The notes below the pieces were generated by a model. It was not told the origin of the DNA and did not search any database. It worked only from the letters and a program-made list of their open reading frames with translations. From positions 1-32,073 of the forward strand of contig JABJQG010000001.1 in the NCBI GenBank assembly GCA_018663505.1: 32,073 nt of DNA, read 5' to 3'. The stretch is from Pseudobdellovibrionaceae bacterium. Lineage in GTDB: Bacteria > Bdellovibrionota > Bdellovibrionia > Bdellovibrionales > UBA1609. The stretch's first letter is position 1. Every line of letters begins with the position of its first letter. Position numbers and translations under genes: made by a program. Below are positions 21,183 to 28,749 of the stretch, one piece after another.

Positions 21183-23615
21183 ATGACTATAGAACTAATT
21201 AAAATTATAAATTTAGTGAAAAACAAAACAACTAGAGCTTTAAAGTCTCTGACCTTAGCCAGCTCTCTGGGAGCTATCAACATACTCATGTTTTTTGGTA
21301 TAGTTGTATTACTATCCGGTTGTGGCAAGAACTTCAGTCCTAGTAAAGATTTTAAAATGGCTATCCAAAACAAATCAAAAAATACAAAAGATAATAAAAA
21401 TACCAAAAAGCCAGTGTTAAAACGTAGGGGAGGTCACGTTCTAATTTCTAATGGCAAAACCCCTGCGACCAAACATCCTTACTTATCTGATGGCAACCAG
21501 TACCTATTACAAAAATTAACAAACATCATCAGTAATAAAAAGATTACCGATGATTATTTAGCAAAATCTGCTAACAGCATAAATATAAAATATATCTATG
21601 ACCAAAAGGGCAAAAATCTCAATACCATAGAAGCTGAAATCATCTTCGATAAAGAAGCCCACCATTATTTACCAGAAGCCATACATTTTGAAATTAAGCC
21701 AGATACAAATTCTAGTTGGAAGAGTACCAATATAAAATTAAAATCTAGTATTCAAGAAATAGTCACAAACAACAATCAAATTAAATTGAATTTTGAAAAG
21801 GTAGAAATCACTGCGAAATGTGAAAAGAGTACCCACCTAAAACCTTGTTCGTTAGTCAGCTTTGTTCTAGAACTTCCCGAAGACACAAAAGGCTTTACAC
21901 ATGGTATGGCTTTTTTCTATGAGTCTAAATCAAAAGGTTTAAACAGGGAGAAAGCCCTAACGGCAGAACAAAGTTTACAAGCCAAGTCTGCATTAATTAA
22001 AAGTATTTCCGACAAGAACAATGACCAAAGCTCTGAGGTCATTAAAGAAAGTGTCACTATTGTACACGGTAGGTCTTATATTCAGGTAAATATAATTTTT
22101 GCTGACGATAGTGAGTTTAAAATCAAATCAGACCTTGTTGAACTACAAAATGTAGCTGACACCTCTGACCTAACAACAGCTACATATACAGATGCTGATG
22201 GCAACACCCACCCTATTGACTGTAACCTTGTGGGTCTTGATAAGATAAAAGGTGCACAACAATACAACTGTGTTGACCCAAAATCTTATAAATTAGAAGC
22301 TAGCACTAGTACTTCCCAGGGAGACCAAGCAAACAATAATATTCAAAATATCCCGGATGAGGACGAACACAGTGATCAGGTGGAACCCACAGAGCAAGGG
22401 CTCAAGGATGAAAATCAAAATAACAAGGCGGCCTCTCTCTTTCCAGAGACTTTTAAGTTAACAATCGACTTAGAAGATCCAAAAGATGTTAAATCTGGCA
22501 CAACAAAACTGGTTATTAAGGAGAACTTACTCTACAACGAAGAAACGGCCATTATAAAACTCACTCCTGAGAATCAACGCCAACTTGTTGATCTATATAA
22601 TCGAGTAAAAGATGATGAGTATTTTCATCAAAAAATGAGGGTTTTAACCAGTCCAAATAAAAAAGGCGATCTTTCCATGTGCCAAGTGAAAGAGGTAATG
22701 AACCAACAATTAGCCAATGGGCAATTTAACCCTGATGACATTAAAGTTAGTGACTACAAAGGTAAACTAGTGGATAGATCTGGGAGGACCAAGCAGTTCT
22801 TTAGATCAATTCAGCCAGCGCTAAAATATTTATATAAAGTTTATGATCTTTTAGGCACTAACCGTGAAGGAATTTATTATCTTCCCATTGAGTCTAGGTA
22901 CCCATATGGAAAATATATCATGGAATTTGCCGATGCAGACAACCCATTGGCAACAGAACTTAGCTATGGCCCCTTCCAAGTTTGGGATCGGACCTTAAAT
23001 AACGTTATCCTTGGCAAATATGGTAATATAGTGAAAGCTACTATAAAATCTTTAAATTCATACTATAATAAAAAGATGTTTATTAATACCGAGGGGTGTT
23101 CCCATACAACCCCATGCTATAGCTTGTCTGGAAAAGGACTGAACAGAAAAATCAAAGATGATGACCCAAGAAAGTCCCTGATCACGTCGGCAGTGTTGGC
23201 TGCCCAACTGCAGGGCTACTTATACAAACAAGTTAAACGTACTGATTTAATTCCCATAGCATATAATGCTGGTGAAGGCTATGATCATATTTCCATATGC
23301 AAATGGAGCAATGACAAAAGAAAATGTATGCAGAAGAAGTTTTGTGATCGTGAGGGACTGAAGTTAGGAACAAGAAACTGTAATATAAAATTTGCAATTC
23401 AATTCAACCCTTTTGAAACCCATAATTCATTAAATCACCTTTCAAGGTTCAACAATGCAACAAAAAAACAATGTCGTCGTCTGGATTACGCCTACGAGGT
23501 TGCCGCCTTGAGAATACTAGGTGCCAACCCAAACAACTACCCTCACTTTGAATATAATTTAATGGACCCTAGTGAATATCCTTCAGAAGCAAAGATGAGT
23601 ATTTTCCCTAAGTAA
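21183..23615 (+). CDS. Lytic-transglycosylase-like lipoprotein
   Basis: A large envelope lipoprotein (810 aa from this start) with a hydrophobic segment and lipobox LLSGC (Cys47). The C-terminal region resembles an SLT transglycosylase domain: LPIESRY with candidate catalytic Glu570, ELSYGPFQVW, SAVLAAQLQGYLYKQ and IPIAYNAGEG (about 693-699). Such enzymes cleave peptidoglycan to anhydro-muropeptides. The middle is long, acidic and asparagine-rich (about 380-420) and unrecognised. Start uncertain: ATG 21132 lacks a ribosome site, while ATG 21183 has AAGGG two bases upstream. In a predatory bacterium a role in cell-wall remodelling is plausible but unproven. Confidence 0.8.
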   Translation: MTIELIKIINLVKNKTTRALKSLTLASSLGAINILMFFGIVVLLSGCGKNFSPSKDFKMAIQNKSKNTKDNKNTKKPVLKRRGGHVLISNGKTPATKHPYLSDGNQYLLQKLTNIISNKKITDDYLAKSANSINIKYIYDQKGKNLNTIEAEIIFDKEAHHYLPEAIHFEIKPDTNSSWKSTNIKLKSSIQEIVTNNNQIKLNFEKVEITAKCEKSTHLKPCSLVSFVLELPEDTKGFTHGMAFFYESKSKGLNREKALTAEQSLQAKSALIKSISDKNNDQSSEVIKESVTIVHGRSYIQVNIIFADDSEFKIKSDLVELQNVADTSDLTTATYTDADGNTHPIDCNLVGLDKIKGAQQYNCVDPKSYKLEASTSTSQGDQANNNIQNIPDEDEHSDQVEPTEQGLKDENQNNKAASLFPETFKLTIDLEDPKDVKSGTTKLVIKENLLYNEETAIIKLTPENQRQLVDLYNRVKDDEYFHQKMRVLTSPNKKGDLSMCQVKEVMNQQLANGQFNPDDIKVSDYKGKLVDRSGRTKQFFRSIQPALKYLYKVYDLLGTNREGIYYLPIESRYPYGKYIMEFADADNPLATELSYGPFQVWDRTLNNVILGKYGNIVKATIKSLNSYYNKKMFINTEGCSHTTPCYSLSGKGLNRKIKDDDPRKSLITSAVLAAQLQGYLYKQVKRTDLIPIAYNAGEGYDHISICKWSNDKRKCMQKKFCDREGLKLGTRNCNIKFAIQFNPFETHNSLNHLSRFNNATKKQCRRLDYAYEVAALRILGANPNNYPHFEYNLMDPSEYPSEAKMSIFPK

Positions 23616-23641
23616 AAGGTGTTGATAAAACATAAAGATAG

Positions 23642-24493
23642 TTAGGAATTTAAACTCTTAAAACAAGCCAGGGTATTTTTAAGTAACATTGTGATAGTCA
23701 TAGGACCCACGCCGCCCGGCACTGGAGTTATGGCTTTTACTTTATCCTTAGCTGAGTTGAAATCAACATCACCACAAAGTTTGGCCTTTCCACTTTCGGC
23801 AATTCCTTTTTGATGAATCCCCACATCTATGACCACCGCATTTTCACTAAAATCGCTAGCATTTAAAAACTCGGGTTTTCCCGCTGCCACAACAATAAAA
23901 TCTGCTTTTTGACACAGCTCTTTTAAATTAATGGTTCGAGAGTGTGCCATAGTTACCGTGGCATTGGCTTTTTGCAACATCAGCGAAACCGGCTTGCCCA
24001 CAATATGACTACGGCCAATAACTAATGCGCTGGCCCCTTCTAAATTAAATTCATAATACTTTAAAATCTCCATCACGCCCCATGGAGTACAAGGCTGTAC
24101 TGGAGATTTGCCCATATAAAATAAACCGGAATTATATGTGGTTAAGCAATCTGCATCTTTATTGGGATCAATGGTATTTATGGCACTAAACTCATTCAGC
24201 TGCTTGGGAAGGGGTAATTGTAGCAAAATTGCGTGAACATCAGTGTCTGTATTTAACTGACGAATAGCTGATTCTACCTGATCTTGACTGGCATCAATTG
24301 GCAATTCTATTTTTTTTGAGCTAAAACCTACTTGCTCACAAGCCCTTTGTTTATTTCTTACATAAACGTGGCTAGCCGGGTCTTCCCCAACCAGAATCAC
24401 TGCTAAACAAGGTTTAATTTCGAAAGAGGACACCTCTGACTGAATTTTTTCTCTAATAGAGGTCGATACCTCAGCCCCACTTAAAACCTGCAT
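23642..24493 (-). CDS. folD: Bifunctional methylenetetrahydrofolate dehydrogenase/cyclohydrolase
   Basis: Cytoplasmic enzyme interconverting 5,10-methylene-, methenyl- and 10-formyl-tetrahydrofolate using NADP. The active-site region SHVYVRNKQRACEQVGF carries Tyr44 and Lys48; HAILLQLPLPKQ, DADCLT, ALVIGRSHIVGKP (Rossmann dinucleotide loop) and TPVPGGVGPMTITML are all conserved. Length (283 aa) is standard. It is convergent with the lytic-transglycosylase gene, 26 bases apart, and uses the methylene-THF that GcvT makes. Confidence 0.97.
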   Translation of the reverse strand: MQVLSGAEVSTSIREKIQSEVSSFEIKPCLAVILVGEDPASHVYVRNKQRACEQVGFSSKKIELPIDASQDQVESAIRQLNTDTDVHAILLQLPLPKQLNEFSAINTIDPNKDADCLTTYNSGLFYMGKSPVQPCTPWGVMEILKYYEFNLEGASALVIGRSHIVGKPVSLMLQKANATVTMAHSRTINLKELCQKADFIVVAAGKPEFLNASDFSENAVVIDVGIHQKGIAESGKAKLCGDVDFNSAKDKVKAITPVPGGVGPMTITMLLKNTLACFKSLNS

Positions 24494-24531
24494 CTATGCT
24501 CCCTTATTGGGGTTTTTCGCGCTAGTGTAGC

Positions 24532-24560
24532 TTGACTCCCTTAGTGATTCAAGCTATTCG
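24532..24560 (+). promoter_or_regulatory. Candidate sigma70 promoter for the 72-aa protein gene
   Basis: TTGACT (24532-24537) and TATTCG (24555-24560) are spaced by exactly 17 bases, 29 bases before the ATG of the small gene. The -35 is strong, the -10 partial. Confidence 0.45.
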
Positions 24561-24589
24561 TTAACATCTAGCAAACTAAAGGAGAATTT

Positions 24590-24808
24590 ATGAGCAGCCT
24601 AAAAGTACAACCCGATGGCGAGTTAACTTATAGCTTTTCCGAATCAGCACCCACAACACCTAAAAAATTTCGCAAAGGTACTGATGTTACTGAACTTTAT
24701 AAGTTTGTACATAAATATGACCTACAAGCAGAGGCTATTTTTATCCTAAATAAAATTAAAGCCGAAATTAAAGCTAAAACAGCCAGCACTAAGAAAAAGA
24801 AAAAATAG
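24590..24808 (+). CDS. Small lysine-rich protein, unknown function
   Basis: A 72-aa cytoplasmic protein: a polar N-terminus (VQPDGELTYSFSESAPTTPK), a predicted helical centre (VTELYKFVHKYDLQAEAIFI) and a basic tail of lysines (TASTKKKKK). AAAGGAG lies upstream of the ATG and a good promoter-like pair precedes it, so it is probably real. The lysine tail could bind nucleic acid, but no domain is recognised. It is followed by the long inverted repeat at 24824-24992, which may end its transcript. Confidence 0.75.
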   Translation: MSSLKVQPDGELTYSFSESAPTTPKKFRKGTDVTELYKFVHKYDLQAEAIFILNKIKAEIKAKTASTKKKKK

Positions 24809-24823
24809 ACTAAAACACTTTTA

Positions 24824-24992
24824 CATTTCTAGCTATCCCACTGAATAATTCTGTATTTTTGCATAATTTGAAGTTTGGGCAAAAAGCGAGTTCGGAGCGG
24901 AGCCGAAGGCGAGCACCGCTTGTTTGAGCATTTTTGTGCAAACTTCAAATTATGCAAAAATACAGAATTATTCAGTGGGATAGCTAGAAATG
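24824..24992. repeat. Perfect 54-bp inverted repeat with 61-nt centre
   Basis: Bases 24824-24877 are the exact reverse complement of 24939-24992. After a two-base mismatch the pairing resumes for six more bases (CAAAAA 24880-24885 with TTTTTG 24931-24936). The centre (about 24886-24930) is GC-rich, unlike the AT-rich arms, and contains GAGC-rich segments and a small TTCGG/CCGAA stem. The frame at 24875-25066 that spans it is a by-product. It could be a giant terminator, a miniature mobile element or a dispersed palindromic repeat. Copy number in the genome cannot be judged here. Confidence 0.95.
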
Positions 24993-25162
24993 CGATTCTC
25001 GCACACTTTGTCCCTTTTAGATCCTTGAACTTTATCTCTATAAAATTTGAGACTCAGCTTCCATAATTTAATAGAAATCCAATATTCGGACATGAGCTAC
25101 GCTGAGAGCTACATTTTTTTGGCCTTAGTTTTGAACTGCTCTCTGTTCAAGAGGAGAAAGTT

Positions 25163-25423
25163 ATGAAGCCATTCAATCAAAAAGGTCAGGGTCTTATTGA
25201 GTATATCATAATAGTGGCTCTTGTGGCTGTAGCAGCCATTGGATCCATTAAAATTTTGCAAAAAACCATCAATGTGACTTTTGCAAACAGCATTAACAGT
25301 TTGCAGGGGAAGGATTCAAAAAAAGTGGATCATGAGCAGTTAGAAAAAAAACATTATAGAAAAAAGGACCTTAGTGATTTTTTTAAAGGTGCATCTAATG
25401 GTAAAAACAATGTTAGCCAATAA
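25163..25423 (+). CDS. flp: Flp-type (type IVb) pilin
   Basis: An 86-aa prepilin. KGQGLIEYIIIVALVAVAAIG shows the Flp signature: prepilin-peptidase cleavage after Gly, then Glu at +5 and Tyr at +6, followed by the hydrophobic assembly helix. The C-terminus is unusually long and charged (KKVDHEQLEKKHYRKKDLSD). AGGAGA precedes the ATG. First gene of an overlapping group of pilin-type genes. Flp pili are built by Tad systems and serve adhesion. The symbol is used as a family label. Confidence 0.88.
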   Translation: MKPFNQKGQGLIEYIIIVALVAVAAIGSIKILQKTINVTFANSINSLQGKDSKKVDHEQLEKKHYRKKDLSDFFKGASNGKNNVSQ

Positions 25424-25805
25424 CAAAGGGCAAGGGGTCGTGGAGGCTACTGTTCTTGCCCTGGTAAGCATGTGTGGAGTTTTACTCATTTGCTTAAGCG
25501 CTAGTTATGGACTGAGTCGTATTTGGATTCACCAAAGTCTTTATGATGGTTTGCTCTGTATGGCTGACCTTACACCCAGATCCATATGTACTAAAAAAAT
25601 TCGAAAACAAATTACTGGAGTTCTAAAATGGGGATCTTTAAATCATCTTTATTTTGATAAATTCAATGACAATTATACAGGTAAAGTAAAATGGACATTC
25701 AATATTACGAAAAGAAAAAAACTAACCCCATTCAATCAATTTCAAATTCAGTTTTCCAAAGTAATAAAAAAACAAGATCTAGAAAAAGTGAATCGGGGTT
25801 TTTAG
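25398..25805 (+). CDS. TadE-like minor pilin
   Basis: A 135-aa protein starting MVKTMLANNKGQGVVEATVL, with a type IVb-like prepilin site (Gly then QGVVE, Glu at +5) and a hydrophobic helix (ALVSMCGVLLICLSASYGL). This fits TadE-type pseudopilins of Tad systems. I chose ATG at 25398 (AAAGGTG upstream); its first 26 bases overlap the flp gene. The mature region has cysteines around CMADLTPRSICTKK. Family assignment by motif and context. Confidence 0.72.
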   Translation: MVKTMLANNKGQGVVEATVLALVSMCGVLLICLSASYGLSRIWIHQSLYDGLLCMADLTPRSICTKKIRKQITGVLKWGSLNHLYFDKFNDNYTGKVKWTFNITKRKKLTPFNQFQIQFSKVIKKQDLEKVNRGF

Positions 25806-26491
25806 TGTTAATACTTTGTTTAGTTACGCCCCTCATAGCTATATTTATACTATCTGCTACAAAGTTAGGTCTTTTGTTAAAGTATAAGAATAAATCTGAA
25901 ACTCTGTGCCGGGCCTATTTATATAATGCCCAACATAAAATGGAAAAAGAAATCTCCCATCTTATTAAAATGAATAAAAAAGCAAAACGTCTAAGATTTA
26001 GGAGAAAAGTGGCACAAACTCGTTTAGCATTATCCCTAGCAAGTGGCACCCCGCTTATGATTGCCCAGGCAAAAGCTTACTTAGTTAAAATCAAAGCGCA
26101 ACAGTCTATATTTCGTAGTCAGCAACTTTTACAAAAAAAATATATTGATTCCCAGTCCCTTCGCTTAAGAAAAAAAGTAGAAGCACTTTTTAACAAGGGT
26201 TTGGAAAATTATGTTACACAAGTAAAGTTAAAGGCCTCTTTACCTAGTCTATACACGTCTCCACTTTTATCTGCTTCTCCCGATTATAACAGAAGTTTAT
26301 TTTTTGCTCGTAAACAATTTTGGTCGTTGAGTTGGCAATTAAATTTAAAACAAATCTTTCCCAACTTTATTTTAAATAACAAATCCATAATCAAGCATGC
26401 TAGCAACCCAGACTATAACTGTGGTGCCACAATTATCCAAAAAGGAAATCAATGGAACGCTCAAATCTTAAAAATGGTCAAATATATATAG
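25691..26491 (+). CDS. TadG-like pilus-assembly protein
   Basis: A 266-aa protein with a short cytoplasmic N-terminus, then SESGFLVLILCLVTPLIAIF, a pilin-like hydrophobic segment, followed by a long basic helical region (about 85-180) and a C-terminal domain. This is consistent with a TadG-type minor component, but identity is inferred mainly from position. The only start in frame is 25691, giving a 115-base overlap with the TadE-like gene, which is unusually long. No good ribosome site, so coupling is likely. Confidence 0.62.
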   Translation: MDIQYYEKKKTNPIQSISNSVFQSNKKTRSRKSESGFLVLILCLVTPLIAIFILSATKLGLLLKYKNKSETLCRAYLYNAQHKMEKEISHLIKMNKKAKRLRFRRKVAQTRLALSLASGTPLMIAQAKAYLVKIKAQQSIFRSQQLLQKKYIDSQSLRLRKKVEALFNKGLENYVTQVKLKASLPSLYTSPLLSASPDYNRSLFFARKQFWSLSWQLNLKQIFPNFILNNKSIIKHASNPDYNCGATIIQKGNQWNAQILKMVKYI

Positions 26492-26640
26492 AACTTATCG
26501 TAACCATCACTTTTATGGTTTTTCTTACTACAGCTTCGTGCTCACTTTATAAGAGTGAAAAGAACACTCACCCATGGATGAAAACACTGCAAAAATCTAG
26601 CGAAGAACAGCAATTCCCTAGCACTACATATCCATATTAA
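26452..26640 (+). CDS. Mini-pilin or pseudopilin (62 aa)
   Basis: A small protein, MERSNLKNGQIYIELIVTIT, with another prepilin-type pattern (Gly then QIYIEL, Glu at +5) and hydrophobic helix (VTITFMVFLTTASCSLY). AAAGGA lies upstream of the ATG, which overlaps the preceding gene by 40 bases. Length, motif and ribosome site make it a probable minor pilin of the same cluster. Confidence 0.65.
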   Translation: MERSNLKNGQIYIELIVTITFMVFLTTASCSLYKSEKNTHPWMKTLQKSSEEQQFPSTTYPY

Positions 26641-26711
26641 CTGACTCATAAGGCACACTTTATAAGTTCTAAGAACTTCACTAAAACCAACAAAAGGTAC
26701 AAGTATAAATA

Positions 26712-27218
26712 ATGAAAAAAATAACTAATTTTGATTTTAAATCATTGGCACAAAAAGATATATTTATTTTCTTTTCTATTTCCATGGTCTCTCTAGTTAT
26801 TATATTGATCTATTCTAGTAGCCAATCCTCAAACTCCCCTACAGATGCCCCCATTAAAATGAATACCAGTTTAGACACTGTCATTCCTCAGGGCTTTGTA
26901 CTCATTCCAATCGAGATCATCAATGCAAAAGCCATTGATGATCTTATTCAAAATTTTGGTGTTGTGAACCTATATGCAAAATCCAAAAACACAAATTATC
27001 TGAATAGTCAGTACCTACCTGTAGCTACTGGTATTAAGATTATTCGTTCTCCAAAAAATCCAAGTGTGTTTGCTGTGCTCTCGCCGGAAAACAGTGCCTA
27101 TAAAATAGTACGCGCCACTGGGCCATTTACCGTTACCATACATAACCCTAAAAACAATACTACCAGTTTTAAAAAAGAGAAAAAAAAGAAAAGAAAAATA
27201 ATTATTGAAAACATATAA
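26712..27218 (+). CDS. Membrane-anchored protein of the pilin cluster (possibly CpaB-like)
   Basis: A 168-aa protein with one N-terminal transmembrane segment (DIFIFFSISMVSLVIILIYS) and a periplasmic domain containing IPQGFVLIPIEIINAKAIDD, somewhat reminiscent of the SAF-type fold of CpaB/RcpC pilus proteins but too short for them. The C-terminus is a lysine tract (KKEKKKKRK). It follows the mini-pilin by 71 bases and precedes the 27239 gene by 20, supporting a Tad-associated role. Identity tentative. Confidence 0.65.
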   Translation: MKKITNFDFKSLAQKDIFIFFSISMVSLVIILIYSSSQSSNSPTDAPIKMNTSLDTVIPQGFVLIPIEIINAKAIDDLIQNFGVVNLYAKSKNTNYLNSQYLPVATGIKIIRSPKNPSVFAVLSPENSAYKIVRATGPFTVTIHNPKNNTTSFKKEKKKKRKIIIENI

Positions 27219-27238
27219 TATAGGAATTTTTGGATTTT

Positions 27239-28375
27239 ATGAAACTTTTAAAAAAAACAACTTTAATTATTACAATAACTTTGCAAACAATTTGGCCTAA
27301 CAGTATTTATGCACAAAATGCGAATACTGAGTTTGATCATGCTAGGAAAGCTTCTCTGACTCAGAAAAAACATCGTGAGATTAAAACCATCCTCATTAAA
27401 GATATCTCAGTGAGTAATCACGATTACTCTGTAGCTCTAAAAACAAATTCATTTATTTCTCCAGTAGAATCTGATCTGAACAGCATAGAGCTGAATAAAA
27501 ACCATAAGGAACTACTGTCTCTTTTAAAAAAAGCTAAGTTTTACCAACTGCAAAATGAGGACAGCTTGGCTTACCCTCTTTATTTAGAGATCAGCCATAT
27601 GGCCTATCTTCATCACTGGAATAAATTAGAAAAAGAAATTATCCATTACAGTTTTCTCAAGTTAAGTGAGTTAAGTGCGGAAAAGCAACATTATTGGATC
27701 AATCAAGCTTTAATATTCATGCCTCAAAAATCAATAGATAAATATGACCTTTCAAACTCCACTCTACGAGAATATAACAAACAGCTTCAACAGATTTCTT
27801 TTTTAAAAGTATTAATTCCAGAAGAGTTTTATTTATATAGATTGATACTCATAAATGGTGAGAAAGTCAGCCTACAACAACTAAAAAAAATGAAATTCCC
27901 CAAAGGGACTACCATTAAATTAAGCTTGTTATCTAATAGTTATGCGCCTGTGCATAGAAACCTTTCTGTTTCAGATTTGAAAAACTATATCACTCAGCCC
28001 ACTCTGCTTGTGAGTGGACAATGTGATTCTCCTGAAATTAGTGAATCTTACTTACCTAAACAACCCATCTCTGTTTTGTTTAAAGACCATTGTTTTTACA
28101 AAGCTCCTAACAAAAATAAATCCCTTCAGACTCGGCTTATGCAATCTCCGCAAGCTATTGCTAAAAAATCATCAGAGCAATCCTTATTAAAAAACAAGTG
28201 GCTTTGGCTAGGCTTTGCATTAATTGCTGGGGCTTACTTCTCTCAATCAAAATCTACTAACAACAATAGTTCTCACGCATCTAACACAATGGGAAAAAAT
28301 GGACCAAACACCCCTAAGATAACTCCACCCATAACTTATAAAGATGAAAATGAGGGAACTTATGATGATTTGTAG
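27239..28375 (+). CDS. Secreted/membrane protein of the pilin cluster, unknown function
   Basis: A 378-aa protein with an N-terminal signal peptide (MKLLKKTTLIITITLQTIWP ... YAQ) and a C-terminal hydrophobic segment (WLWLGFALIAGAYFSQ) near residue 320, followed by an asparagine-rich tail. The centre has helical, repeat-like segments (AYPLYLEISHMAYLHHWNKL). No family recognised. I chose ATG 27239 over a TTG nine bases earlier. Last gene of the rightward cluster; it may be a periplasmic Tad accessory protein. Confidence 0.68.
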   Translation: MKLLKKTTLIITITLQTIWPNSIYAQNANTEFDHARKASLTQKKHREIKTILIKDISVSNHDYSVALKTNSFISPVESDLNSIELNKNHKELLSLLKKAKFYQLQNEDSLAYPLYLEISHMAYLHHWNKLEKEIIHYSFLKLSELSAEKQHYWINQALIFMPQKSIDKYDLSNSTLREYNKQLQQISFLKVLIPEEFYLYRLILINGEKVSLQQLKKMKFPKGTTIKLSLLSNSYAPVHRNLSVSDLKNYITQPTLLVSGQCDSPEISESYLPKQPISVLFKDHCFYKAPNKNKSLQTRLMQSPQAIAKKSSEQSLLKNKWLWLGFALIAGAYFSQSKSTNNNSSHASNTMGKNGPNTPKITPPITYKDENEGTYDDL

Positions 28376-28395
28376 TTTTATTAGGTTAAAAAGCA

Positions 28396-28746
28396 CTATC
28401 TACAGGATATACTCACTTTAAATGTAGGTGGTGCACCATCTACCTCTACAGTGTAGCCATTTTGCAAATCAGCAAAGTGCTGTGTCTGGATAAAAAATGG
28501 AACGATTTTGCTTGAAGTAGAATTCGTAAGTAAAATGTAGTTGCCTTGTGACCCTGTATCTAATTCCTCTTGAGTAAGGTCACGTATGGCGTAATCAGCA
28601 ATATCAACAGAATTTGGCGCCGCAGAGGAAGTCACAAGAGCTCCGCCACCACTACAAGTAGACGCACCCACTGGATTATCAAAATGCTCACTATCTGCAC
28701 ATGAAATAAAACAAAGAGAAATTACACAAAATATTATCAACTTCAT
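28396..28746 (-). CDS. Small lipoprotein, unknown function
   Basis: A 116-aa protein with signal peptide and lipobox CFISC (Cys16), then a Ser/Ala/Gly-rich linker and a strand-rich domain with two further cysteines. Starts three bases after the amidohydrolase gene ends, so the two are probably co-transcribed. It is convergent with the pilin cluster across 20 bases. No recognised domain. Confidence 0.78.
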   Translation of the reverse strand: MKLIIFCVISLCFISCADSEHFDNPVGASTCSGGGALVTSSAAPNSVDIADYAIRDLTQEELDTGSQGNYILLTNSTSSKIVPFFIQTQHFADLQNGYTVEVDGAPPTFKVSISCR

Positions 28747-28749
28747 AAC

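Noticed and set aside
24875-25066. 63-codon frame on the + strand
   Set aside because: It is created by the loop and right arm of the perfect inverted repeat, has no ribosome site or domain, and continues into non-coding sequence.
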